Notes under the pieces: model-generated
Database searches by the model: none
Seen by the model: the letters and a program-made list of their open reading frames with translations, nothing else
What the model was told of the DNA's origin: nothing
Shown here: positions 8,140 through 16,889 of the stretch, piece after piece
Position numbering within the stretch: position 1 is the first letter of the stretch
Layout of the letters: every line of letters starts with the position of its first letter
Program-made: the position numbers and the translations under genes
NCBI RefSeq assembly: GCF_002532045.1
Contig: NZ_NWTG01000012.1
Location: forward strand, 62,001-126,000
DNA: 64,000 nucleotides
Reading direction: 5' to 3'
From: Bradyrhizobium sp. C9
GTDB lineage: Bacteria; Pseudomonadota; Alphaproteobacteria; Rhizobiales; Xanthobacteraceae

Positions 8140-9750
8140 CTATTCCGTCTTGTCGACGTTCCAGAACACCGGCGGCGCCGGGCCCTCCAGCACGCCGGTG
8201 AGTGACTTGCGCCAGGCGCTCGGCAGGCGGAACTGGCCGAGCGGGACATAGATCACCTGCTCGTAGGCTTGCTTCTGGATCTCCACCGCGAGCTTCTTCT
8301 GGTCCTCAGGGGAGGTGGCGCGCGCGTAGGCGTCGCGCATCTGCTCGAGCTTGGCGTCCTCGGGCCAGCCGAACCAGGCCCGCTTGCCGTTGGCGGCGAT
8401 CTGGTTGTTGACGATCGGGTTCATCACCTCGGTCGCACCGGTGAAGGTGAAGAACAGGTTCCAGCCGCCTTCCTTGGGCGGCTTCTGGCTGGCGCGGCGG
8501 CTCACCACGGTCTGCCAGTCGGTCACCTGTGCATCGACGTTGAAGCCGGCCGCGCGCAACAGCTGCGCCGCGACGGTCGGCGGTCCCTTCAGCGTCTGCA
8601 CGTCGCCGGGGATCATGATCACGACCGGCGTGCCGTCATAGCCCGAGGCGGCCAGCGCCTTCTTCGCCTCGGCCATGCCGTTGCCCTTGATCAGCGTCTC
8701 CGCGCCGGCGTCGCTGGCGAGCGGCGTGTCGCAGGCGAAGTAGGAGCCGCAGATCTCGTAGTACTTTGAGTTGCCGACGGTGGCGTCGAGCACGTCCTTC
8801 TGGTTCATCGCCAGGAATGCGGCGCGGCGGATCTTGGGATTGTCGAACGGCGGGTGCAGGAAGTTCATCCGGCCCTCGATCTGGAAGCCGAACTTGTTCA
8901 GCACGCCCACGGTGAGATCGGAATTGGCTTCGAGCACCGGCACCAGGTCGATCGAGGGCTGTTCCAGGAAATCGATATCGCCGGATTGCAGCGCGTTGAT
9001 CGCGGTCTGCGCGTCGGGCATCGTGATCCATTCGACGCGATCGACCTTCGCGACCTTGCCGCCGGACAGCCAATCCGGCTTTTCCTTGCGCGGCACGTAG
9101 TCGGCGTTGCGCTCATAGACCGCCTTCACGCCCGGCTGGAATTCTGCGGCGACGAATTTGAACGGCCCGCTGCCGATCTGCTCGGCGATCTGTTTGCCCG
9201 GCGGCGTCTCCGCGAGCCGCTTCGGCATCATGAAGGCGACATAGGAGGAGGGCTTTGCCAGCGACTCCAGCACCAGGCCGTACGGCTCCTTGAGCTTGAG
9301 CACGATCGTCTTCGGTCCGCCGGCTTCGAGCGAGGCGGTAAATTCTGCCAGCTTCTGCGCCATGCCGTCGACGACGGTCCAGCGCTTCAGCGAGGCGATG
9401 CAATCCTCCGCCGTGACCGGCGCGCCGTCATGCCATTTCAGGCCGTCGCGCAGCGTGAAGGTGTAGGTGAGCTTGTCGTCCGAGATCGTCCAGTCCGCCA
9501 TCTGCGGCCGGACCTTGAAGCTTGAATCGATGCCGAGCAGCGTGTCGTAGACCATGTAGCCATGGTCGCGGGTGATGTAGGCGGTGGTGAAACCGGGATC
9601 GATGATGCGCAGGTCCGAATGCATCACCGCCGATATGGTCTTGCCCTTGCCGGCGGCGATGGCGCGCGATGAGAGGATAGCCGGGGCTGCGATCGCCGGC
9701 GGCAGGCTGGCCGCGAGCTTGAGGAGCATTCTGCGCGAAACATCGACCAT
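8140..9750 (-). CDS. ABC transporter substrate-binding protein, family 5 (peptide/nickel type), Tat-exported
   Basis: This 536-residue periplasmic solute-binding protein has the DppA/OppA/NikA architecture. The N-terminus has a twin-arginine signal (SRRMLLKLAAS, then a hydrophobic stretch ending in AIAAGKG). The mature part shows family features such as FTLRDGLKWHDGAPVTAEDC and a GSGPFKFVAAEF segment. It would bind a peptide or other small solute and hand it to an ABC permease, but no permease or ATPase gene lies in the window. It is transcribed away from the molybdenum hydroxylase operon, starting 358 bp from it. That divergent placement may mean a shared regulator or related substrate, which is inference only. 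Confidence 0.9.
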   Translation of the reverse strand: MVDVSRRMLLKLAASLPPAIAAPAILSSRAIAAGKGKTISAVMHSDLRIIDPGFTTAYITRDHGYMVYDTLLGIDSSFKVRPQMADWTISDDKLTYTFTLRDGLKWHDGAPVTAEDCIASLKRWTVVDGMAQKLAEFTASLEAGGPKTIVLKLKEPYGLVLESLAKPSSYVAFMMPKRLAETPPGKQIAEQIGSGPFKFVAAEFQPGVKAVYERNADYVPRKEKPDWLSGGKVAKVDRVEWITMPDAQTAINALQSGDIDFLEQPSIDLVPVLEANSDLTVGVLNKFGFQIEGRMNFLHPPFDNPKIRRAAFLAMNQKDVLDATVGNSKYYEICGSYFACDTPLASDAGAETLIKGNGMAEAKKALAASGYDGTPVVIMIPGDVQTLKGPPTVAAQLLRAAGFNVDAQVTDWQTVVSRRASQKPPKEGGWNLFFTFTGATEVMNPIVNNQIAANGKRAWFGWPEDAKLEQMRDAYARATSPEDQKKLAVEIQKQAYEQVIYVPLGQFRLPSAWRKSLTGVLEGPAPPVFWNVDKTE

Positions 9751-10108
9751 TCGCCGTCCCCCGATTTTGTCGTTGCGCCGGCACGTAGGCCGCAGCGAGC
9801 CGCATGCTTCACCAATCCGTGACGCAAAGCAAGCAAGGGCCGTGCCGCCAATCTCGGAATATCGGTGGGGGGCTTCGCGTGGACCGGCGACGTGAATGTT
9901 CGATCACCGCAACCACGCCGCGCGCCGCGGCAGGCACCACGCAAGCGCGCATCCTGCATGGGAGCCTGCGCTTCCTGCCGCATCTCGCAGGCTGTTCGGA
10001 CCCCGATCCGCCGTGTAGGCTTGTGGTCTGCCGGCCGGCAATAAGGCCATATCGCCCAAGGGAACAAGCAGCGCGAACAAGCAGCCGAGGGAGACCAGAA
10101 GAACCGTC
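9751..10108. other. Divergent promoter region, 358 bp
   Basis: This stretch separates the substrate-binding protein and the hydroxylase operon and must carry both promoters. The only structure I can support is an inverted repeat, AGCCTGCG (9963-9970) and CGCAGGCT (9986-9993), 115 bp before the hydroxylase start. No confident promoter hexamers or coding sequence are visible. Confidence 0.4.
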
Positions 10109-10978
10109 ATGACCGATATCCGATACGTAGCACCGCGCACGCTTGATGAAGCGATTGGCGCATTTGCTGCCGCCGGGAGTGCCGCCCGCATTATGGCAGG
10201 GGGTACCGACTTATTGGTGCAAATGCGCTCCGGCCTGGTGCGGCCGGGACTGATCGTCGACATCAAGAAGATCGGCGAGATGACTGAGATTACCGAGGCC
10301 GCCGATGGCGGTTTCCGCGTCGGCGCCGCCGTCTCCGGCATGGAGCTTGCCGACCACCCGCGCTTCGGCAGGGTGTGGCCCGGCGTGCTCGAGGCCGTGA
10401 ACCTGATCGGCTCCAAGCAGGTGCAGGGCCGTGCCTCCGCCGGCGGCAATCTCTGCAATGGCTCGCCGGCCGGCGACAGCGTGCCGGCGATGATCGCGGC
10501 CGGCGCTATCGTCACCGTGCAGGGCCCGAACGGACGCCGCGAGCTCAAGGTCGAGGATGTGCCGGCCGGACCGGGCCGTACCAACCTCAAGCCGGGCGAG
10601 ATTCTCGTCAGTTTTGCGCTCCCGCCGCGGCCCAAGGGCTCAGGCGATGCTTACTTGCGGATGATCCCGCGCACCGAGATGGACATCGCGGTGGTCGGCA
10701 TCGGCGTCAGTCTGACGTTGAAGGACGGCGTCTGTACCGCGGCCCGCGTCGGCCTCGGCGCGGTGGCGCCGACCGCGTTGCTGGTCGCGCCGGCTGCGCA
10801 GGCGTTGATCGGCTCGAAGCTCGACGAGGCCGCGCTCGGGGCGGCGGCTGCGGCATGCCGTGCCGCCTGCCGTCCGATCGACGACAAGCGCGGCACCATT
10901 GCCTACAGGATAAAAACCGCCGGCGTGTTGCTCAAGCGCACCGCCGCGATCGCCGCCCAGCGCGCGGGAGGACACTAG
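10109..10978 (+). CDS. Molybdenum hydroxylase FAD subunit (CoxM-like, xanthine dehydrogenase family)
   Basis: This 289-residue medium subunit of a xanthine-oxidase-type hydroxylase binds FAD and passes electrons from the 2Fe-2S subunit to an acceptor. The first FAD-binding motif is AGGTDLLVQMR near residue 30. The second is RASAGGNLCNGSPAGDS near residues 108-125, followed by the CO-dehydrogenase flavoprotein C-terminal domain. Length is normal. The Fe-S subunit gene starts four bases after the stop, and the Mo subunit overlaps that one, so the three form one operon in the common order M-S-L. The substrate cannot be told from this subunit. Confidence 0.92.
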   Translation: MTDIRYVAPRTLDEAIGAFAAAGSAARIMAGGTDLLVQMRSGLVRPGLIVDIKKIGEMTEITEAADGGFRVGAAVSGMELADHPRFGRVWPGVLEAVNLIGSKQVQGRASAGGNLCNGSPAGDSVPAMIAAGAIVTVQGPNGRRELKVEDVPAGPGRTNLKPGEILVSFALPPRPKGSGDAYLRMIPRTEMDIAVVGIGVSLTLKDGVCTAARVGLGAVAPTALLVAPAAQALIGSKLDEAALGAAAAACRAACRPIDDKRGTIAYRIKTAGVLLKRTAAIAAQRAGGH

Positions 10979-10982
10979 CACC

Positions 10983-11465
10983 ATGGCGAAACTGCACGTC
11001 ACCACCTCCGTCAACGGCGAGCCGGTCGAATTCCTGTGCGAGCCGTATGAGACCATGCTCGACGCCTTGCGCGGACAGTTGGGACTCACCGGCTCCAAGG
11101 AAGGCTGCGCCTCCGGCGATTGCGGCGCCTGCTCGATCACGCTCGACGGCCGGCTGGTCTGCTCCTGCCTGATGCTCGCGGCGGAGGCCGAGGGCCATGA
11201 GATCCGCACCATCGAGGGCATGGCCAAGGGCGGCGAGCTGCATCCCTTGCAGCAGAAATTCCTCGAGCATGCCGCGCTCCAGTGCGGCATCTGCACCTCG
11301 GGCATGCTGGTGGCGTCCGAGGCGCTGCTCGCGAAGAACTCAAATCCCACCGAAGAGGAAGTCCGCTTTTGGCTCGCCGGCAATCTCTGCCGGTGCACCG
11401 GTTACGACAAGATCGTCCGTGCGGTGATGGAGACCGCGGCTGAAATGCGGGAGATGCGGCCATGA
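10983..11465 (+). CDS. Molybdenum hydroxylase 2Fe-2S subunit (CoxS-like)
   Basis: This 160-residue small subunit carries two [2Fe-2S] clusters. The plant-ferredoxin-type cluster uses the cysteines in GCASGDCGACS plus a later Cys in LVCSC. The second cluster uses CGIC and CRC in the four-helix C-terminal domain (LQCGICTSGM and NLCRCTGY). All expected cysteines are present. The start follows the FAD subunit by four bases. Its TGA overlaps the ATG of the Mo subunit (ATGA at 11462-11465), indicating translational coupling. Confidence 0.95.
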   Translation: MAKLHVTTSVNGEPVEFLCEPYETMLDALRGQLGLTGSKEGCASGDCGACSITLDGRLVCSCLMLAAEAEGHEIRTIEGMAKGGELHPLQQKFLEHAALQCGICTSGMLVASEALLAKNSNPTEEEVRFWLAGNLCRCTGYDKIVRAVMETAAEMREMRP

Positions 11466-13720
11466 ACGTCGTCAACAACAAATGGATCGGCCAGCGCACC
11501 ATCAGGCCCGATGGCGTCGACAAGGTGACCGGCCGCGCGGCGTTCGCGGCCGACACCACGATGCCCGGCATGATCTGGGGCAAGGTGCTGCGCAGCCCGC
11601 ATCCGCATGCCCGCATCAAGTCGATCAACACCGCGAGGGCCGAGGCGCTGCCCGGCGTGAAGGCGGTGGTGACCTCGCGTGACATCGTCGACTTCAGAGT
11701 AGAGAAGGGCGCGGTGATGCTCGGCATCCAGGACATGCGCTGGATGTGCCGCAACGTGATGGCGCGCGACAAGGCGCTGTTCCCCGGCCACCCCGTCGCC
11801 GCCGTCGCCGCGACCACGGAGGCGATCGCCGCGGAAGCCTGCAAGCTGATCGAGGTGGACTACGAGGTGCTGCCCTGGGCGATCGAGATCGACGATGCGC
11901 TCAAGCCCGACGCGCCGATCCTGCACGAGTTCAACAAATTCGACGGCAAGCCCTCGAACATCATGGGCCGTATCGAATCCAAGAAGGGCGATATCGCGCA
12001 AGGCTTCAAGGCCGCCGATGTCGTGATCGAGCGCTCCTTCACCACGCGCCCGGTGCACCAGGGCTATATCGAGCCGCACGCCTGCCTGATCTCGGTCGCG
12101 GCCGACGGCAAGACCACGATCTGGTCGTCGAGCCAGGGCCAGTTCATGGTGCGCGCGATGACCTCGATGCTGACGGGCATCCCGCAGAGCGACATCCGCG
12201 CCATCCCCGCCGAGATCGGCGGCGGTTTCGGCGGCAAGACCATCGTCTATCTGGAACCGCTTGCGACCTTGCTTGCCAAGAAATCCGGTCGCCCGGTCAA
12301 GATGGTGATGACCCGCGAGGAGGTAATGCGCGCCACCGGGCCGACCTCGGGCTCCAAGAGCACGGTGAAAATCGGCGCCAAGAAGGACGGCACCATCGTT
12401 GCTGCCCACGGCAGCTTCTATCTGCAGGCCGGCGCCTTCCCGGGTTCGCCGATCCGCGGCGCGGTCGGATGCAGTTTTGCGCCCTACGACATTCCGCATG
12501 TGCTGTCGGAAGGCTTTGACGTCTGCTCCAACCGCTCCAAGGTCGCGGCCTATCGCGCGCCTGGCGCGCCGATCGGCGCCTATGCGGTGGAATGCGTGCT
12601 CGATGAATTGGCCGAAGCGCTGAAGATCGATCCGCTCGCGCTGCGGTTGAAGAACGCGGCCAAGGAAGGCACCAAGGCCGCGCACGGACCGGTGTTTCCG
12701 CGCATCGGTTATATCGAGACGCTGGAGGCCGCCAAGAACCACCCGCACTATGCCGCGCCGCTCGGCAAACATCAGGGCAGGGGTGTCGCCTCCGGCTTCT
12801 GGTTCAACGCCGGCGGTGAATCCTCCGCGCAGGTCAACATCACCGAGGACGGCAATGTCGTCGTCACGACGGGGCACCCTGATATCGGCGGCTCGCGCGC
12901 CGGCATCGCCAACATCTGCGCCGAGCTGCTTGGCATCGACTACAAGCGTATCTCCGTGATCATCGGCGACACCCAGACCGTCGGCTTCTCCAACCTCACC
13001 GGCGGCAGCCGCGTGCTGTTCGCCTCCTCGATGGTGGTGACACAGGCGGCCGACAAGGTGATCGCCACCTTGCGCGAGCGCGCCGCGAAGATCTGGGAGA
13101 TCGACCCTGAAGCGGTGAAGTGGGAGAACGGCGCCGCGCATCCCGTCAGTCCGAACGCCGGTCAGTTCGAACCCTTGACGCTCGCGGACCTGGCCGAGAA
13201 GGCGCCGTCGCAGGGTGGCCCGATCGGCGCCAGCGTGCAGCTCAACACCCAAGGTGCCGAGGGCGGTTTCGGTACGCACATCTGCGACGTCGAGGTCGAT
13301 GTCGATCTCGGCATCGTGCGCGTGATCCGCTACACCGCCGTGCAGGATGTCGGCCGCGCCGTGCATCCGAGCTATGTCGAGGGTCAGCTGCAGGGCGGCG
13401 TCGCGCAGGGTATCGGCTGGGCGCTGAACGAGGAGTACATCTACAACAAGGATGGCAAGGTCGATAATCCGGGTTTCCTCGATTACCGGATGCCGGTTTG
13501 CTCCGACCTGCCGATGCTTGACTGCGCGCTGGTCGAGGTGCCGAACCCGAAGCATCCGCAGGGCGTCAAGGGCGTCGGCGAGGTGCCGCTGGTGCCTGTC
13601 ATGGCCGCAGTCGCCAACGCCGTGAACAACGCGCTCGGCAAACGCTTCTACAGCCTGCCGATGTCGCCACCGAAGGTCTCGGCGGCGCTCGATGCGCCAA
13701 CGCAGCAGGCCGCGGAGTAG
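11462..13720 (+). CDS. Molybdenum hydroxylase large subunit, molybdopterin-binding (substrate unknown)
   Basis: This 752-residue catalytic subunit of the xanthine dehydrogenase/aldehyde oxidase family binds the Mo-molybdopterin (probably cytosine dinucleotide) cofactor. The conserved GGGFGGK is present (EIGGGFGGKT), and so is the catalytic Glu in GVKGVGEVPLV near residue 705. The active-site loop is AYRAPGAP near residues 362-369. It has neither the AYxCSFR loop of form I CO dehydrogenase nor the AYRGAGR loop of form II, so CO oxidation is unlikely. An N-heterocycle, aldehyde or aromatic-acyl substrate is possible. It overlaps the Fe-S subunit by four bases. No maturation genes (CoxD/E/F/G, XdhC) are visible downstream. 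Confidence 0.92.
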   Translation: MNVVNNKWIGQRTIRPDGVDKVTGRAAFAADTTMPGMIWGKVLRSPHPHARIKSINTARAEALPGVKAVVTSRDIVDFRVEKGAVMLGIQDMRWMCRNVMARDKALFPGHPVAAVAATTEAIAAEACKLIEVDYEVLPWAIEIDDALKPDAPILHEFNKFDGKPSNIMGRIESKKGDIAQGFKAADVVIERSFTTRPVHQGYIEPHACLISVAADGKTTIWSSSQGQFMVRAMTSMLTGIPQSDIRAIPAEIGGGFGGKTIVYLEPLATLLAKKSGRPVKMVMTREEVMRATGPTSGSKSTVKIGAKKDGTIVAAHGSFYLQAGAFPGSPIRGAVGCSFAPYDIPHVLSEGFDVCSNRSKVAAYRAPGAPIGAYAVECVLDELAEALKIDPLALRLKNAAKEGTKAAHGPVFPRIGYIETLEAAKNHPHYAAPLGKHQGRGVASGFWFNAGGESSAQVNITEDGNVVVTTGHPDIGGSRAGIANICAELLGIDYKRISVIIGDTQTVGFSNLTGGSRVLFASSMVVTQAADKVIATLRERAAKIWEIDPEAVKWENGAAHPVSPNAGQFEPLTLADLAEKAPSQGGPIGASVQLNTQGAEGGFGTHICDVEVDVDLGIVRVIRYTAVQDVGRAVHPSYVEGQLQGGVAQGIGWALNEEYIYNKDGKVDNPGFLDYRMPVCSDLPMLDCALVEVPNPKHPQGVKGVGEVPLVPVMAAVANAVNNALGKRFYSLPMSPPKVSAALDAPTQQAAE

Positions 13721-13729
13721 GGAGTCGTC

Positions 13730-13813
13730 GGCGGGTTAGGCGTAAGCCGTAACCCGCCATCGCTTCCTCGTATCGGGCTGCGGCGGGTTACGCTTCGCTA
13801 ACCCGCCCTACGG
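13730..13813. repeat. REP-like double palindrome upstream of coaA
   Basis: There are two stem-loops of the GGCGGGTTA...TAACCCGCC type, at 13730-13758 and 13782-13807. The second reads GGCGGGTTACGCTTCGCTAA then CCCGCC. A closely related element lies at 14801-14885 and a single-stem relative at 17299-17325. Confidence 0.8.
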
Positions 13814-13860
13814 TTTCTGTACCATTGAAGTGGCAGTCACCGCCTCGGCAAGATCGGAGA

Positions 13861-14793
13861 ATGACCCACCCCGACGAGCTGTCCGCCTACATGATGTTCG
13901 GCCGCGACGACTGGGCGGCATTGCGCTCCAGCACGTCGCTGACGCTGTCGGATGCCGATCTCGCGGCGCTTCGCGGCTTGAACGGGCCGATCACGTCTGC
14001 CGAAGTCAGCGACGTGTATCTGCCGCTGACGCGCCTGTTGAACCTGCATTTCTCGGCGGCGCGCAATCTGATGCAGGTCAAGGCGGAGTTTCTCGGCCGG
14101 CCGGCCCGCCCTTCGCCCTATATTGTCGCGTTGGCCGGGAGCGTCGGCGTCGGCAAGAGCACCTTTGCCCGTGTGCTGTGTGCGCTGCTGGCCGGCTGGG
14201 CCGATCACCTGCGCGTCGAGCTGGTGACGACCGACGGCTTCCTTCATGCCAACGGCGTTCTTGAAGAGCGCGGCCTGATGCGCCGCAAGGGCTTTCCCGA
14301 GAGCTACGATCTGCCGCGGATGCTGCGGTTTCTTGCGGCCGCAAAGGCAGGTGAAGGTGAGCTCGATCTGCCGGTCTATTCGCACCTGATCGGCGATATC
14401 GTGCCGTCGGAACGGCAGGTCATCCAGCAGCCGGACATCCTGGTGTTCGAGGGCCTCAACGTGCTGCTGGCACGCGGCACCGCGCCCGTGGTGGTCTCGG
14501 ATTTCTTCGACTTCTCGATCTACCTCGATGCCGATGAGGCCGACATCCAGTCCTGGTATGTCGAGCGCTTCCTCAGGCTGCAGCCGACCGCGTTCCGGAA
14601 TCCTGCCTCCTATTTCCACCATTACAGGGACCTGCCACCCGGCGACGCGCGCGAGGTCGCGGAGCGGCTGTGGCGCGAGCATCATCGCGCCAACCTCCGG
14701 GAGAACATCCTGCCGACGCGGACGCGGGCTGACGTCGTGCTGCGCAAGCGCTCCGACCATTCGATCGGCGAGGTCTGGCTGCGGGAGACGTAG
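13861..14793 (+). CDS. coaA: Type I pantothenate kinase
   Basis: This kinase phosphorylates pantothenate with ATP, the first step of coenzyme A synthesis. The 310-residue sequence follows the E. coli CoaA pattern closely from memory: DDWAALRSSTSLTLS near the start, Walker A GSVGVGKS at ~93-100, ELVTTDGFLHAN, RKGFPESYD, YSHLIGDIVP, DILVFEGLNVL, and NILPTRTRADVVL near the end. ATG 13861 abuts a GGAGA at 13856-13860, so initiation spacing is poor, but the position fits the homologue's N-terminus. The gene is flanked on both sides by ~85-bp REP-like elements. Confidence 0.95.
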   Translation: MTHPDELSAYMMFGRDDWAALRSSTSLTLSDADLAALRGLNGPITSAEVSDVYLPLTRLLNLHFSAARNLMQVKAEFLGRPARPSPYIVALAGSVGVGKSTFARVLCALLAGWADHLRVELVTTDGFLHANGVLEERGLMRRKGFPESYDLPRMLRFLAAAKAGEGELDLPVYSHLIGDIVPSERQVIQQPDILVFEGLNVLLARGTAPVVVSDFFDFSIYLDADEADIQSWYVERFLRLQPTAFRNPASYFHHYRDLPPGDAREVAERLWREHHRANLRENILPTRTRADVVLRKRSDHSIGEVWLRET

Positions 14794-14800
14794 AAAAATG

Positions 14801-14885
14801 TAGGGCGGATTAGCCGAAGGCGTAACCCGCCGTCTCTCCATGCGCTGCGCCGCGGCGGATTACGCTTCGCTAACCCGCCCTACGG
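14801..14885. repeat. REP-like double palindrome downstream of coaA
   Basis: There are two stem-loops at 14804-14831 and 14854-14879, of the same family as 13730-13813 but with GGCGGATTA in the left arms. They lie between the convergent coaA and ornithine cyclodeaminase-like genes and may help end transcription. Confidence 0.8.
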
Positions 14886-14888
14886 ACC

Positions 14889-15833
14889 TCACCCTAGCTC
14901 CTTCCCCAGCTGCGCAAGCACCGTCTCGCAGGTCATCAGATCCAGATGCCCGCCGCCGGCGTTCTTGAAGAAGGTGATGTCGCTATCCGACAAGCGGCCC
15001 TTCACCTTGCCGCCGGCGAGGTCGTAGTGATCGCCGAGCACATCGCTCTCCTTGATCGCGCCGCTCGCGATCGGGGCCAGGATGTCGCCGACGCCGTCGA
15101 AGGCGGATTCGCGGCGATCGACGAAGATGCGCGCGCGCCGCGCCGCCTCGTCGTCGGACTCGCGGGTCTCGGGGGTGAAGCCGCCGACCAGGTCGAGATG
15201 GGTGCCGGGCTTCAGGTTGGCGCCCTTGACCAACGGCTCACGCGAGCGGGTGCAGGTGGTGATGATGTCGGCCTCGCGCGTCGCGGCATCGAGATCGTTG
15301 ACGACATCGGCAGCGATGCCGTCGCCCTCCAGCAGCGTCGCGAGCTCCTGCGCGCGCTCGACCGTCCGGTTCCAGATCCGCACCCGCTTCAGAGACGGCC
15401 GCACCGTGCGGTGGCCGCGCACCAGCCAGTGCGCCATCTCGCCGGCGCCGACCACCAGCAGCGTCTCGGCATCCGGCCGCGCCAGATGCTTGGCGCCGAG
15501 CGCGGAGTCCGCGGCGGTCTTCCAATGGGTGATTTCGGCGGCGTCCATCACCGCCAGCGGCCGCCCGTCATTGCCGTCGAACAGCACGCAGACCGCCTGT
15601 ACGGCCGGCAGCTTGCCGTGCGCGAGGTTGCCCGGGAAGCTGGTGTACAGCTTGGTCATCATGAAGCGGCCGGCATCGACCGCGCTGCGCGTCACCAGCT
15701 GCTGGCCCCTGTCGTCGCCGAGATAGCTGTCGTGCACCGCGATCTTCGGACGCCGGTGCGCCGCCTCGATCGCCTCGATCAGGATCGGAAAGGTCAGGAC
15801 GCGGTTGACCTCGTGGTCGTCGACAATATGCAC
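14889..15833 (-). CDS. Ornithine cyclodeaminase / mu-crystallin family protein
   Basis: This 314-residue NAD(P)-binding enzyme belongs to the family that includes ornithine cyclodeaminase, alanine dehydrogenase and ketimine reductases. The nucleotide-binding stretch is LLVVGAGEMAHWLV, and the family signature continues in ADIITTCTRS and HLDLVGGFTPETRE. A Lys in FMMTKLYTSFPGN corresponds to the substrate-binding region. The start is set at GTG 15833 because GGGAGAG ends six bases before it; the in-frame extension upstream looks non-coding. Which amino or imino acid it uses cannot be read from the sequence. It is convergent with coaA. Confidence 0.88.
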   Translation of the reverse strand: MHIVDDHEVNRVLTFPILIEAIEAAHRRPKIAVHDSYLGDDRGQQLVTRSAVDAGRFMMTKLYTSFPGNLAHGKLPAVQAVCVLFDGNDGRPLAVMDAAEITHWKTAADSALGAKHLARPDAETLLVVGAGEMAHWLVRGHRTVRPSLKRVRIWNRTVERAQELATLLEGDGIAADVVNDLDAATREADIITTCTRSREPLVKGANLKPGTHLDLVGGFTPETRESDDEAARRARIFVDRRESAFDGVGDILAPIASGAIKESDVLGDHYDLAGGKVKGRLSDSDITFFKNAGGGHLDLMTCETVLAQLGKELG

Positions 15834-15994
15834 GTGTTGCTCTCCCAAGGCCCCCTTGCATGGCGCCCTTGAGCGCCTCCCGGCGCGTGCCAAGGCCGCT
15901 CCGGACTGGATAGCGCGTGGGGAGGGCCAGTCAACCGGGCATGCGCCGCCGCGCGGCACTTGCTATCCTGCGCACCTGATTCTCTCGCAGGTCC

Positions 15995-16744
15995 TTGCAA
16001 GCCGTGGTTGCAGTCGTCGTCGCCATCCTGATCTTCATGCTGCTCGGCGGCGCCGCGCTTGCGACCATGGCGATCCATGGCCGGCTGGGGGAGCATCACC
16101 GCAGCGACGAGACCAATACCTCGGTACGCCTGGTTGCGACCCTGTTCGTCACCATGCCGTCGCTGCTGCTCGGCCTGATGATGAACAATTCGGCCAACAC
16201 CTATGCGGCGGTCGACCGCAACCTGCACGTCTTCGCGACCGACCTCATCCTGCTCGACCGCAGCCTGCGGCCGCTCGGCCCCAGCGCCGACGAGCCGCGC
16301 AAGCGGCTGCTCGCCTATGTCGAGCAGGCGCTCAAGGATGCCCCGATCTCGCGCGCGAACGAGGTGTCCGAACATTTGCTCGACGAGGTCGGCAACAGTC
16401 TCCGCGAGCTCAAGTTCAACGACGAGCAGAAGATCGCGCTGTGGAACGACGCCCGCTCGGTCTATCGGCAAGCGGTGCAGCAGCGCTGGACCTTTGTCGA
16501 GCAGTCCGACGGTTCGTTCCCGTCACCGCTGATCTGCATCCTGGTCGGCTGGCTGACGCTGATGTTCGCGACGCTCGGCTTTCGCGCGCCGCGCAATGCG
16601 GTGGTGGTCTCGACCTACATCGCCGCGGCGGCGTTGATCGCGGCCGCGATCTATCTGATCCTCGAAATGAGCACGCCGTTCTCCGGCCCGATCCAGCTTT
16701 CCGACCGCCCGCTGGTGCGCGCGGCCGAGGAGATCAGGCGGTAG
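15995..16744 (+). CDS. DUF4239 membrane protein
   Basis: This ~249-residue inner-membrane protein fits the DUF4239 (bestrophin-like) group. It has an N-terminal helix (VVVAILIFMLLGGAAL), a second near residues 45-60, a soluble charged domain (~60-165), and two C-terminal helices (PLICILVGWLTLMF and VVSTYIAAAALIAAAIYLI). The closing EMSTPFSGPIQLSDRPL segment is characteristic of the family. Function is unknown. The start is uncertain: TTG 15995 is the first candidate and GTG codons follow within ten bases. It is transcribed divergently from the cyclodeaminase-like gene. Confidence 0.75.
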   Translation: MQAVVAVVVAILIFMLLGGAALATMAIHGRLGEHHRSDETNTSVRLVATLFVTMPSLLLGLMMNNSANTYAAVDRNLHVFATDLILLDRSLRPLGPSADEPRKRLLAYVEQALKDAPISRANEVSEHLLDEVGNSLRELKFNDEQKIALWNDARSVYRQAVQQRWTFVEQSDGSFPSPLICILVGWLTLMFATLGFRAPRNAVVVSTYIAAAALIAAAIYLILEMSTPFSGPIQLSDRPLVRAAEEIRR

Positions 16745-16889
16745 CTGCCGGTATCGGCACGCGCTCTCGGCTTTATTCCCCTCACATCAGCCGCTCGGCC
16801 GGAAATTGTTTCCGCATCGCCGGCGGAATAGTGCAGGCCTTCGCGCGTCCTTACGCATGCAAGTCGTTTGCATTCGAAAGGGAGACATC

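Noticed and set aside
11402..13555. Antisense ORF opposite the molybdenum hydroxylase large subunit
   Set aside because: This is a shadow frame. The + strand gene has all expected cofactor motifs and coupled neighbours.
10109..13720. Naming the molybdenum hydroxylase a CO dehydrogenase
   Set aside because: The subunits look CoxM/S/L-like, but the active-site loop is AYRAPGAP, not AYxCSFR or AYRGAGR, and no CoxD/E/F/G genes follow.
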